Shown here: positions 1 to 6,395 of the stretch, in pieces | Numbering within the stretch: position 1 is the first letter of the stretch | Layout: each line of letters starts with the position of its first letter | Assembly: GCA_945931735.1 (NCBI GenBank) | Contig: CAMEPN010000085.1 | Coordinates: forward strand, 1 to 7,344 | DNA length: 7,344 bases | Direction: 5' to 3' | From: an uncultured Clostridia bacterium | GTDB taxonomy: Bacteria; Bacillota; Clostridia; Oscillospirales; Ruminococcaceae | Made by a program: the position numbers and the translations under genes | The notes under the pieces: model-generated | The model's database searches: none | Seen by the model: the letters and a program-made list of their open reading frames with translations, nothing else | What the model was told of the DNA's origin: nothing

Positions 1-1
1 G

Positions 2-550
2 AATAGCAATCTTGCCGTTGTTCGCAGCCATAACAGCCGCCGTTGCCTCGGGGGTGCAGTCTGTTGCAATCAGGCGAAGCGGTGTTTTGGGAGCGGCTTC
101 AAGCTCAAGAATTTCAAGCTGGAGCTTCTCGATATCATCGTCATTACCGCCCTTGTTGATTAAGTCCGACTTTTTTGCTTCGAGCTTGTTCAGTTTGTTC
201 TTATAAGCGGCAATTTCGGCGGCGTGGAGCTGATTATAGTTGTCTACAAACTCCTGCACAGGAGTAGTGAGCGCCGCGAATACCGCCGATTTCCTCTCGC
301 CAGGCTCTGCGATTACGGCAGTGTAGAGGTTGAGTTCCTCGCTCCATTCTGGCGTGACCGCAATCTTGGCTTTGCCTTGAACACAAGCCGACAGCACCGA
401 TAGTGCAAGAGCGGCAGGCATATCGCTATGCACTTGTATCGCCTTCGCCGTGTACTCCACGAAATTCCGCAGATTAGTCGGCAGAGCGTTGAGTGGGAAC
501 GGCGTTGGGGGAGAGGCACATTTTAATGGAATAATGACATCGCTAAACAT
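2..550 (-). CDS. DUF3987 (YfjI-like) domain protein, N-terminal part, cut by window edge
   Basis: The minus-strand frame stays open from an ATG at 550 to the left edge, giving 183 N-terminal residues with no stop, so the C-terminal part is missing. The start is well placed, with a strong AGGAGG about 3-4 nt upstream. Residues 30-100 match my memory of the DUF3987 N-terminal region: a helical stretch (VEYTAKAIQVHSDMPAALA), then LSACVQGKAKIAV, then a nucleotide-loop-like EPGERKSAV (83-90, with K87 and S88). Residues 105-152 are rich in Lys, Glu and Leu and look coiled-coil. DUF3987 proteins are ATPase-like, are often carried by prophages, ICEs and plasmids, and are suspected of a replication role; the exact reaction is unknown. 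The gene is divergent from the XRE regulator, and the tRNA fragment at 1694-1740 supports a mobile-element setting. The family call is from recall, not a search. Confidence 0.8.
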   Translation of the reverse strand, partial: MFSDVIIPLKCASPPTPFPLNALPTNLRNFVEYTAKAIQVHSDMPAALALSVLSACVQGKAKIAVTPEWSEELNLYTAVIAEPGERKSAVFAALTTPVQEFVDNYNQLHAAEIAAYKNKLNKLEAKKSDLINKGGNDDDIEKLQLEILELEAAPKTPLRLIATDCTPEATAAVMAANNGKIAI

Positions 551-576
551 ATTTCCTCCTCGTATTTGATTTTTTA

Positions 577-605
577 TTGACATAATAACGATAATATGAT
601 ATAAT
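577..605 (+). promoter_or_regulatory. Consensus sigma-A promoter of the XRE regulator gene
   Basis: A perfect TTGACA (-35, 577-582) and a perfect TATAAT (-10, 600-605) are separated by exactly 17 nt. TGA just before the -10 also makes it an extended -10. Transcription should start near 612 and leave a leader of about 165 nt before the ATG at 780. The match is fully visible in sequence, but activity is inferred. No equally good promoter was found on the minus strand for the divergent DUF3987 gene. Confidence 0.8.
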
Positions 606-613
606 GTGTATCA
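597..613. promoter_or_regulatory. Candidate operator dyad over the -10 box
   Basis: TGATA and TATCA flank a 7-nt centre, and one further symmetric A/T pair lies inside. The 17-bp dyad covers the -10 box of the regulator promoter, a normal place for an autorepressor to bind. It lies between two divergent genes, so one bound protein could control both. Binding by the adjacent XRE protein is inference. Confidence 0.4.
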
Positions 614-710
614 AGAAACTACTTTTGTGTGTTTATTACCCAAAAGATGAATAATTAATGATTTATATGTTATATCTGTCATTATTTATTATACAACGAA
701 AAATATGATA

Positions 711-732
711 TAGCAAGAGGTAATTATTGCTA
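711..732. repeat. 6-bp inverted repeat in the regulator leader
   Basis: TAGCAA and TTGCTA flank a 10-nt spacer, about 48 nt upstream of the regulator start codon. It could be a second operator or a weak leader hairpin. A second short pair (CTTTTG 622-627, CAAAAG 641-646) lies upstream of it. The leader is very A+T-rich, so chance pairs are likely. Confidence 0.25.
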
Positions 733-779
733 AAAATCTTGGGGGCATTTTGTCTGTTTTGACGGAAAAGGAGATTTTT

Positions 780-1508
780 ATGGAGTTTTACGATAAACTA
801 GTTCTTCTGATAGAGGAGCGTGGCATAACCAAGAACAAGCTGTTGACTGACTTAAATCTTAACAGAAATTCTTTCGGTAACTGGCAGAAACAAGGCTCAA
901 AGCCCAGAGCCGAAACAATGGAGCGGATTGCGGAGTATTTCAATGTGACCGCCGAAAGTCTGTCCAATGATAATGTGGAGCTTGAATATCAGCCTTCCGC
1001 GAAAAAGTCCTTTGCTTCAAAGCTGCGTTCCTATTATCAGAGAACGGTTTCGCTGTTTGGCAGTTACGATATCACAGACGAAAAGTTGAGTCGTTTTTCA
1101 AAGCTGCTGAATGCGAGTATTACGTTTCTCACAAATCCCTCGGAGTGCGAGTTCGACCCCGACAAGCACAGCGCAGGCGAGCATTCCGGCTTTGATTATG
1201 ACGCTATATTTGATATACTTGAGCTGTCGGACAGATGTGTTGATAATGACGTTGCCAGAACCGTTATGATACAGATTTCGAGGGTTATCCTGTACAGAGT
1301 AAGCAAGGTCAAGGACGCAGACGGGAACGATTTTGACCTTTATAACTGCAAGTATCTTTTGAGCAACAAGCTGAATTTTCTGTATACCAACAAGCCCTGC
1401 AAGGACGTTCTGTTGAATTACGGCTTGAATTTTACGGAAATCTCGGCTATACATCAATACACGGGGTTGAGCTATTTCTATCTGTTCACGGGAGAGGAAA
1501 AGGCTTGA
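780..1508 (+). CDS. XRE-family helix-turn-helix regulator of the mobile element
   Basis: This is a 242-residue protein with an N-terminal XRE/Cro-CI DNA-binding domain (about 3-62). The helix-turn-helix is visible at about 16-42 (ITKNKLLTDLNLNRNSFGNW, then QKQGSKP), with the typical Trp (W35) before a basic Gly/Pro stretch. The C-terminal 170 residues are mostly helical, contain no motif I know, and probably serve dimerisation or signal sensing. The ATG at 780 is preferred because AAGGAG sits 6 nt upstream; a TTG at 750 would add ten residues but has no good ribosome site. The gene has its own consensus promoter with a dyad on the -10 box, which suggests autoregulation. Diverging from a DUF3987 gene near an att-like site, it may control maintenance or excision of the element. 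The DNA-binding role is secure; the target is inferred. Confidence 0.85.
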   Translation: MEFYDKLVLLIEERGITKNKLLTDLNLNRNSFGNWQKQGSKPRAETMERIAEYFNVTAESLSNDNVELEYQPSAKKSFASKLRSYYQRTVSLFGSYDITDEKLSRFSKLLNASITFLTNPSECEFDPDKHSAGEHSGFDYDAIFDILELSDRCVDNDVARTVMIQISRVILYRVSKVKDADGNDFDLYNCKYLLSNKLNFLYTNKPCKDVLLNYGLNFTEISAIHQYTGLSYFYLFTGEEKA

Positions 1509-1693
1509 CCGTCAAGTTGCTGTCATTTTCCTTTTTCCGCTTTGCGAGAGGCTTTTTCGGTGTTGTCAGGCTGTCAGCAATGTAAGAGCAAAGCTAAAAA
1601 GAAAAAGTGAAGGCGTCGTCAAATTGTCGTCAAAAACAAAATATGCGCCAATAAAATCCCATTGTAAAGGCATTTGTTTGAAAAAGGAGTTCC
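1509..1693. other. Non-coding end region of the element
   Basis: No credible gene was seen between the regulator stop and the tRNA fragment; the open frame at 1624-1860 runs across the tRNA fragment and both terminators. The region holds short repeats: TGTCAG at 1564-1569 and 1572-1577, GTCGTCAAA at 1615-1623 and 1626-1634, and a CTTGAC-C-GTCAAG dyad at 1504-1516 overlapping the stop codon. No clear terminator for the regulator was found. Repeats like these close to a crossover site fit integrase or excisionase arm sites. Confidence 0.4.
1615..1634. repeat. Two direct copies of GTCGTCAAA, 11 bp apart
   Basis: Identical 9-mers start at 1615 and 1626, one helical turn apart, about 60 bp inside the tRNA-derived crossover region. 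Tyrosine integrases of Gram-positive elements typically use paired direct-repeat arm sites near element ends. The repeat is seen directly; the arm-site role is inferred. Confidence 0.35.
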
Positions 1694-1740
1694 GTCTCCA
1701 AAACCGTATGTCATGGGTTCAAGTCCTATTGCCCCTGCCA
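1694..1740 (+). other. tRNA-Trp 3' fragment, probable att site of the integrated element
   Basis: The sequence reads as the 3' part of a tRNA-Trp gene. It has an anticodon loop CTCCAAA with anticodon CCA (1698-1700), a 3' anticodon strand ACCGT, a T arm ATGGG-TTCAAGT-CCTAT (1713-1729) that pairs fully, an acceptor strand TGCCCCT, discriminator G, and encoded CCA (1738-1740). The 5' half is absent. The bases before the loop (TCCGT) pair only at their last two positions, and no D arm or AGGGGCA acceptor strand lies upstream. This is not a working tRNA. It is the displaced or copied 3' end left by integration into tRNA-Trp, with crossover at the anticodon loop. The intact tRNA-Trp should lie at the other end of the element, outside the window. 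Confidence 0.75.
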
Positions 1741-1747
1741 TTCAATC

Positions 1748-1783
1748 ACCTCGACACACATTTTTGCGTGCCGAGGTTTTTTT
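1748..1783 (+). terminator. Rho-independent terminator just after the tRNA fragment
   Basis: ACCTCG pairs with CGAGGT, with an inner CAC/GTG pair across one mismatch and a loop near ATTTTTG. Seven Ts follow (1777-1783). It starts 8 nt after the CCA end, where a tRNA gene's own terminator would lie, so it was probably the terminator of the original chromosomal tRNA-Trp. Confidence 0.8.
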
Positions 1784-1794
1784 GTTTCTCTTAT

Positions 1795-1827
1795 AAACCG
1801 CATTCCTGTCAGGAGCTGCGGTTTTTT
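1795..1827 (+). terminator. Second tandem rho-independent terminator
   Basis: AAACCGCA (1795-1802) pairs with TGCGGTTT (1817-1824) around a 14-nt loop, and a T-run continues to 1827. Together with the previous hairpin it should insulate the lipoprotein genes from transcription coming out of the element. Confidence 0.75.
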
Positions 1828-1883
1828 GTTTTAAAAGAAGCGTCTGAAATTGAGATTTAGCCCCGTATAATTGTCGATTAATA

Positions 1884-1912
1884 TTGAAATTCAGCAATTT
1901 CTGTGATATAAT
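1884..1912 (+). promoter_or_regulatory. Sigma-A promoter of the lipoprotein operon
   Basis: TTGAAA (-35, 1884-1889), a 17-nt spacer and TATAAT (-10, 1907-1912) with TGA before it give a strong extended -10 promoter. The start should fall near 1919, leaving a leader of about 95 nt before the serine hydrolase gene. Function is inferred from the close consensus match. Confidence 0.75.
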
Positions 1913-1937
1913 AAACCAAAGCATTATTAATATCACA
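1902..1937. promoter_or_regulatory. Long inverted repeat over the -10 box and start site
   Basis: TGTGATATAATAA on the left is the reverse complement of TTATTAATATCACA on the right, apart from one extra A, around a spacer of about 9 nt. The left arm contains the whole -10 box and the right arm lies in the early transcribed region. It may be an operator for a dimeric regulator. A leader hairpin is less likely because the left arm is mostly upstream of the start site. Confidence 0.5.
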
Positions 1938-2014
1938 AATGATTTTGTTTGATAAATTGTTGACTAGCGCAATGCTGCGGCAATGGAGCGACAATACGGA
2001 AAGAAGGGGAAGAT

Positions 2015-3352
2015 GTGCGTGCGGGAAAGAATATCTTGAAAATAACCTCTGTGTTTTTGTCGCTCGCGCTTTCGGGCTGCGCGGCAGAGGAGAAAGCGGC
2101 GCCTGTTTCCGCGGCGATATCGGCGGACGCTTCTCTTACGGAAACTACTTCGGCTCTGCAAACGGAGCAGGGTACTGTTTCGGACGAAATATCCGAGGAA
2201 AAAGAGCGCTCGGAGGAAACGGTCGATTTATCTGACGAAGCAGCGGAAGAAACGCCGCTACCGCAGGTTTCGGAGGAAAATAAACAGCGGTTTTCCGAAA
2301 GGCTTCGGGAAATATATTCGGACTATGCGGTCACGGGCATGAGCGTTGCGCTTTTCCGCGGCGGCGAGATAATACATACGGAAAACCTCGGATACGCAGA
2401 CGTCGGAAACAAGCTCCCCTGCTGCGACAACACCCGATATCGGGTGGCGAGCGTTTCAAAAACAGTTTCCGCGATGATGCTGATGCAGCTATGCGAAAAG
2501 GGCATGCTGACCCTCGACGAGCCGCTTTCGGAGGCTGTCGGGATAGAATATGACGCGGCGGGCTGCTCCGAAAAGGTCACTTTGGCGCACCTGCTCACTC
2601 ATACGGCAGGATTGTTTGACCCGTGGGACTATCTCTACAACATTAAAGCGCGGCTCAGCGTGAATGATGTGCTTAAAACCGCGCACAGCGGCTATGAGCC
2701 GGGGACAGTCTACAATTACAGCAATTTCGGCGCGGGAACGATAGGCGCGGTGGTCGAGGCGGTCACGGGGGAATATTTCCACGATTACGCGCGTGATAGC
2801 TTCTTTGAGCCGCTCGGCATGGACGCGGGCTATGTTATCGACCTTATCGACGATAAGGAAAGCGCCGCAAATATCTACGACTATGACGGACAAATTTACA
2901 AGGTAAAAAGCTGGGGCAGGACTTCGGCGTTTTATGAATCCTTCGGGCTTGGAAACTCCTATTACTCGGCGCAGGGCGAGCTGATAATCACCGCCTCGGA
3001 CCTTGCGCGGCTCGGGATAGTCCTTGCGGGGGACGGCACGGTCGACGGGAAAAGGGTGCTCAGCGAAAGCTCGGTTAAGGAAATGAATACCCTGCGGTTT
3101 GAAGCGCCCGAATTTGGCATGGGGCTTAATGTAAGGATATACGACAATATTATCGACGGCAGGGTCATTTACGGTCACCCGGGCAACGCTCTCGGGGCTG
3201 TTACTGGGCTATATTATGACCCCGCCGACCATACAGGGGTGGCTGTGCTCACAAACGGCTGTCTGCCGAGTAAAGACGAATTTGGATTTTACGCTATGAT
3301 AAAAGAGGTGTTGACAGAGGCTTATGAATGTTATTTCAGCTATGAAAACTAG
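2015..3352 (+). CDS. Serine hydrolase lipoprotein, beta-lactamase/PBP class C family
   Basis: This 445-residue secreted lipoprotein begins with a lipoprotein signal peptide: basic MRAGKNILK, a hydrophobic core and lipobox LSGC with C22 as the lipidated residue. A Ser/Thr/Glu/Ala-rich linker runs to about 85. The catalytic domain (about 88-435) has the motifs of the class C beta-lactamase/DD-peptidase/esterase fold: SVSK (S146 nucleophile, K149), YSN (Y235, N237), and HPG (388-390) in place of KTG, common in the non-lactamase members. The GTG start has GGGG 5 nt upstream; the nearby upstream ATGs are out of frame. It probably acts outside the membrane on peptidoglycan peptides, D-amino-acid substrates or esters; sequence cannot choose between them, and antibiotic resistance should not be assumed. 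The next gene overlaps its end by 29 bp. Confidence 0.9.
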   Translation: MRAGKNILKITSVFLSLALSGCAAEEKAAPVSAAISADASLTETTSALQTEQGTVSDEISEEKERSEETVDLSDEAAEETPLPQVSEENKQRFSERLREIYSDYAVTGMSVALFRGGEIIHTENLGYADVGNKLPCCDNTRYRVASVSKTVSAMMLMQLCEKGMLTLDEPLSEAVGIEYDAAGCSEKVTLAHLLTHTAGLFDPWDYLYNIKARLSVNDVLKTAHSGYEPGTVYNYSNFGAGTIGAVVEAVTGEYFHDYARDSFFEPLGMDAGYVIDLIDDKESAANIYDYDGQIYKVKSWGRTSAFYESFGLGNSYYSAQGELIITASDLARLGIVLAGDGTVDGKRVLSESSVKEMNTLRFEAPEFGMGLNVRIYDNIIDGRVIYGHPGNALGAVTGLYYDPADHTGVAVLTNGCLPSKDEFGFYAMIKEVLTEAYECYFSYEN

Positions 3353-4592
3353 GGCGGTGAAATTGTCCGTGCTGCTGGCTGCGGCGCTTCTGGCGACAGG
3401 CTGCGGCGCTCACGAGCCGGGTACGGTTTCCGTGCCGTCGACTACGCAGCAGGTGCAGTCCGCCGAGGCGCCCGAAACCGCAGAGCAGAATGACCCCGAA
3501 ACGGAAGCTTTGCAGACGTCAGCGACGGAGGAAACCGCGCCGCAGGAACCGCAAACGACGGAATACACCTCGGCGGAGATAGTCTGCGCGGGAGATAACC
3601 TTATACACTCTCCCATTTATAATCAGGCAATGTCGAGAAGCGGCGACGGAGGGTATGATTTCAGCTATGCCTACGAAAACGTGTCGACGCTTATCGAGCA
3701 GGCTGACCTTGCCATACTCAATCAGGAAACCATAATCACCGACAAGTACCCGCCGTCTAACTATCCCCGCTTCTGCACGCCCGAGGCTTTGGCGGAGGAA
3801 ATGGTAAGAATAGGCTTCGACGCGGTGTCAATATCCAATAACCACTGCCTTGACATGGGCGAGGAGGGGCTTGTTTCCTCGCTTCAGTTCTGGAAAGAGA
3901 GTTATCCGGACATTCCCGTATACGGAGCATATCTCAGCGAGGAGGATATGAACGATATCCGCACGCTCGAGGTAAACGGGATAACCTTCGCGTTTCTCGG
4001 ATATATGGAGCATACGAACGGGCTTTCGCTCCCCGCAGGCTCGGAATGCAGGCTTACATATCTTTCCCAAGAGGACGTTATGGAGAAGCAGATAAAAAAA
4101 GCGGCTGAAATTGCCGATTGTGTTATTGTAAGCGTGCATTTCGGCGTCGAGGTAACAAACACGGTTTCGGAGCAGCAGTATTATCTTGCGCAGAAATTCG
4201 CCGACTGGGGCGCGGACATTATAATAGGCACCCAGCCCCACACCATACAGACAATGGAGTATCTTGAAGCTGCCGACGGGCGCAGCGCCTTTGTGTTCTA
4301 TTGTCTGGGCAACTTCATCTCGGCTATGAACGATCCCTATTCAATGGTTGAAATGCTTGGGCGCATAACCGTTCAAAAGAATCTTTCCACGGGAGAGATA
4401 ACCCTTTCGGGCGCGGAAGCTGTCCCGCTTATAAACCACTACGACAGCGGCTACCGCAATGTTCGGATATACCCGTTCTCCGAATACACTGCCGAGCTTG
4501 CCGCAGCGCACGGCTGCGCGGGAACAAGCTACGAGTTCTTCCAAAAGGTCATTGACGACAATATACCGGGCGAATTTCTGGCGGAACAGTGA
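3324..4592 (+). CDS. CapA-family (PGA_cap) lipoprotein, metallophosphatase fold
   Basis: This 422-residue lipoprotein has a signal peptide ending in lipobox LATGC (C27 lipidated) and a Gln/Thr/Glu/Pro-rich linker to about 82. The CapA/PgsA-type domain (about 84-385) keeps its family landmarks: AGDNLIH (D91, H95), NQE (133-135), SNNH (N173, H174), VHFG (H272), GTQPH (H306) and CLGNF (N330). These Asp, Asn and His residues sit where metallophosphatase-like domains bind metal. CapA proteins are linked to poly-gamma-glutamate capsule making or anchoring, but many occur without other cap genes, as here, so the substrate is open. ATG 3324 is used because AGAGG lies upstream, though only 3 nt away; an ATG at 3342 would still leave a complete signal peptide but has no ribosome site. 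Overlap with the hydrolase gene implies co-transcription and translational coupling. Confidence 0.88.
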   Translation: MNVISAMKTRAVKLSVLLAAALLATGCGAHEPGTVSVPSTTQQVQSAEAPETAEQNDPETEALQTSATEETAPQEPQTTEYTSAEIVCAGDNLIHSPIYNQAMSRSGDGGYDFSYAYENVSTLIEQADLAILNQETIITDKYPPSNYPRFCTPEALAEEMVRIGFDAVSISNNHCLDMGEEGLVSSLQFWKESYPDIPVYGAYLSEEDMNDIRTLEVNGITFAFLGYMEHTNGLSLPAGSECRLTYLSQEDVMEKQIKKAAEIADCVIVSVHFGVEVTNTVSEQQYYLAQKFADWGADIIIGTQPHTIQTMEYLEAADGRSAFVFYCLGNFISAMNDPYSMVEMLGRITVQKNLSTGEITLSGAEAVPLINHYDSGYRNVRIYPFSEYTAELAAAHGCAGTSYEFFQKVIDDNIPGEFLAEQ

Positions 4593-4642
4593 GCGTTTGA
4601 AAAATTGAAGTCTGTTAATAAAGCGGTTATACGGATCTTCGC

Positions 4643-4684
4643 AAAAAAATCATGCCCCTATCAGTTCGCCGATAGGGGCTTGTT
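4643..4684. terminator. Bidirectional terminator between convergent operons
   Basis: A perfect 9-bp stem, GCCCCTATC (4654-4662) with GATAGGGGC (4671-4679), has an 8-nt loop. The left flank carries seven As (4643-4649), which become a U-run for minus-strand transcripts; the right flank TTGTTT serves plus-strand ones. It therefore ends both the lipoprotein operon and the acyltransferase-ACP-patatin-GNAT operon, and is better formed for the latter. Confidence 0.88.
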
Positions 4685-4704
4685 TATTATACCGCTGTTT
4701 TGGG

Positions 4705-5496
4705 TCAAAGCATTTTTTCTCCCGTGCGGAAACGGAACGCAGTCTGCGCGCCGAGCCTTCCATACCATTTGTCGAGGTGGGTCTGATGAATAAGGCAGCG
4801 TTCGCAGCCGCGCCTGCTAAGCTCCTCCAGCGCGAGCGACACCATTTTCAGCCCTATGCCCCGACCGCGCGCGGAGGGTATCGTCCCGACGCAGCCGACG
4901 CTTCCCATACGGATATCGCCGCCGCTGAGGGCGCAGGTCACATCGTCCTCAACTATGCAGAAGCTCACCAATCTGCCGCCTACAAACCCGCAGAAGATAT
5001 CGCGGTCGAAATACTGCACCCATTCCTCGTCGACGCTTTTTACCGCGCTGACAAGCTCGTCGGTCACACCCGAAAGGAAACGGAAATCCGCTTCGGTCGG
5101 CGGCAGCGGGTCGGAATAGCCATGCGGCACGGCGGCGCGGCTCATATCCACGAACATTTCGCAGAACTCGTTTCCGAGGGAATATCCCCGACGGCGGAAA
5201 AATTCGCTGCTTTCATCGACCGCGCCGCCGAAAAGCTCTCCCCCGAGGACAGCCTTTTCATAACCCATTTGGGCAATACTGTGTTCGCACTGCGAAAGCA
5301 GCTCTGTCCCTATGCCCCTGCCCCTGTATTCGGGACTGACGCAGAGCAGAATTATCCTGCCGCCGTCCGTCAGCGCAAATCCCCCCTCGAGGGAAAAACG
5401 CCCGTCGTGTCGGGTGAGCAGCGCGAGATCCTCCTCCGAAAGCGACAGCTTCGGGAAGCAGGCGCGGAATATCCGAAAGTCGTCGATCACGCTCAT
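4705..5496 (-). CDS. Tandem-domain GNAT acetyltransferase
   Basis: The 263-residue protein carries two GNAT-like halves. Each has the acetyl-CoA-binding motif A: VSPEYRGRGIGTELL in the N-terminal half (RGRGIG at 58-63) and TIPSARGRGIGLKMV in the C-terminal half (RGRGIG at 210-215). Each is followed by a helix and an aromatic-Gly end motif (FFRRRGY, WYGRLGA). Members move an acetyl group from acetyl-CoA to an amine on a small molecule, peptide or protein; the acceptor cannot be told. The frame is open to 5562, but the ATG at 5496 is chosen because it overlaps the patatin stop as ATGA, has AGGTGG upstream and starts the recognisable domain. It is the last gene of the operon, and its stop lies about 25 nt before the terminator. 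Both motif A copies look intact, so neither half is obviously dead. Confidence 0.85.
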   Translation of the reverse strand: MSVIDDFRIFRACFPKLSLSEEDLALLTRHDGRFSLEGGFALTDGGRIILLCVSPEYRGRGIGTELLSQCEHSIAQMGYEKAVLGGELFGGAVDESSEFFRRRGYSLGNEFCEMFVDMSRAAVPHGYSDPLPPTEADFRFLSGVTDELVSAVKSVDEEWVQYFDRDIFCGFVGGRLVSFCIVEDDVTCALSGGDIRMGSVGCVGTIPSARGRGIGLKMVSLALEELSRRGCERCLIHQTHLDKWYGRLGAQTAFRFRTGEKML

Positions 5497-6395
5497 ACTG
5501 CGCCCACCTGTTCGGTTTCGTATACGTTCGCGAAAACATTGCCGCCGTCTGCGCCCGACCACTTCATTAGCTCGATTATGCGCCTGTCTGCCTGCGAATA
5601 ACCGTCGCGGTAGGAGTCCATTATCTTTCCGGAGTCATGCTCGAACTTGGATATGGCGGGAAGCTCGGGGCGGAAAATGAACGCGCGTCCCTCCGCTTCG
5701 AGCTGCTCCATAAGGCTTATCGTTTTTTCATAGCGCTCTACGCGGGTCATGCATGCCTCGACGAACGCGGGGTACTGCTTATACATGGAATTGATGACCG
5801 TGCGGAACTTGCGGTAGTCGGTGGGTGGAGTTGCGCTGTCGGGCTTGGTGAGGATAATTACCACCTTGTCGCAGCCGCTTTTTAGCGCGTGCTCGATAGG
5901 GATCGAGTCGGCGATACTGCCGTCGAGGTAGTGCTTTCCGTCCATTTCGACAGGCTCGCACAGCATTGGTACGGAGCAGGTCGCCTTTGCGATAGTGAGC
6001 AGCCTCCGCGCGTCGGCGTTCTCCCCGAAATATTCGGCTTCGCCCGTTTCGCAGCAGGTGCAGACATACTCGGTGGTAACTCCGCTGTTAAAATATGTAT
6101 CGAAATCGAACGGGAACTGCTTGTAGGGATACTCATACGCCATTTTGTCGAGGTTTATCATTTTATGGCTTTCGAGGAACTGCTTCAGCCCGTAATAGCT
6201 TTCCGATTTTGGAGCGTTGATAACGCGCGCGGTACGTCCTTTCTGCCGCGAAACGTAGCTCATTGCGTTGCCGCCGCCGGCGGACACTCCTATTACATAG
6301 GGGTAATATATCCCGTTTTCCATAAGGCGGTCGAGCACGCCCGCGGTGAATATACCGCGCACTGCTCCGCCCTCGAGAATAAGACCGGTCTTCAT
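5493..6395 (-). CDS. Patatin-like phospholipase/acyl hydrolase, YjjU-like
   Basis: This 300-residue protein fills a complete patatin domain. The oxyanion-hole loop is EGGAVRG (8-14), the nucleophile elbow is GVSAG (S38), and the catalytic Asp lies in LDGS (D158). Together they make the Ser-Asp dyad of this family. The overall pattern resembles bacterial YjjU-type patatins. No signal peptide is visible, so it should act inside the cell, releasing or transferring acyl groups from lipids or thioesters. The ATG at 6395 overlaps the ACP stop as ATGA, with GGTGGA about 6 nt upstream inside the ACP gene, and its own stop overlaps the GNAT start the same way. Direct coupling to an acyl carrier protein suggests that its substrate may be an acyl group delivered by, or taken from, that carrier; this is inference. 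Confidence 0.9.
   Translation of the reverse strand: MKTGLILEGGAVRGIFTAGVLDRLMENGIYYPYVIGVSAGGGNAMSYVSRQKGRTARVINAPKSESYYGLKQFLESHKMINLDKMAYEYPYKQFPFDFDTYFNSGVTTEYVCTCCETGEAEYFGENADARRLLTIAKATCSVPMLCEPVEMDGKHYLDGSIADSIPIEHALKSGCDKVVIILTKPDSATPPTDYRKFRTVINSMYKQYPAFVEACMTRVERYEKTISLMEQLEAEGRAFIFRPELPAISKFEHDSGKIMDSYRDGYSQADRRIIELMKWSGADGGNVFANVYETEQVGAV

Noticed and set aside
577..760. CRISPR or long repeat array in the A+T-rich region
   Set aside because: Only short dyads are present; there are no regularly spaced repeats.
1504..1516. CTTGAC-C-GTCAAG as a terminator for the regulator
   Set aside because: The one-base centre cannot form a hairpin loop and no T-run follows; it is only a dyad.
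1665..1740. A complete functional tRNA-Trp
   Set aside because: No D arm or AGGGGCA acceptor strand is present, and the 5' anticodon strand mispairs, so only the 3' part is tRNA.
1624..1860. Open frame of 78 codons on the plus strand
   Set aside because: It runs through the tRNA fragment and two terminators, has no ribosome site and no recognisable protein pattern.
1939..2235. Plus-strand frame of 98 codons over the hydrolase start
   Set aside because: It overlaps the lipoprotein signal peptide in another frame and shows only Gly/Arg-rich composition.
2489..3178. Minus-strand frame of 229 codons
   Set aside because: It is a shadow of the serine hydrolase gene, whose motifs are unambiguous in the plus frame.
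4605..4793. Plus-strand frame of 62 codons
   Set aside because: It crosses the terminator stem and the end of the convergent GNAT gene.
4777..5601. Long plus-strand frame opposite the GNAT gene
   Set aside because: It is antisense to a clear GNAT protein, lacks a ribosome site and has low-complexity composition.
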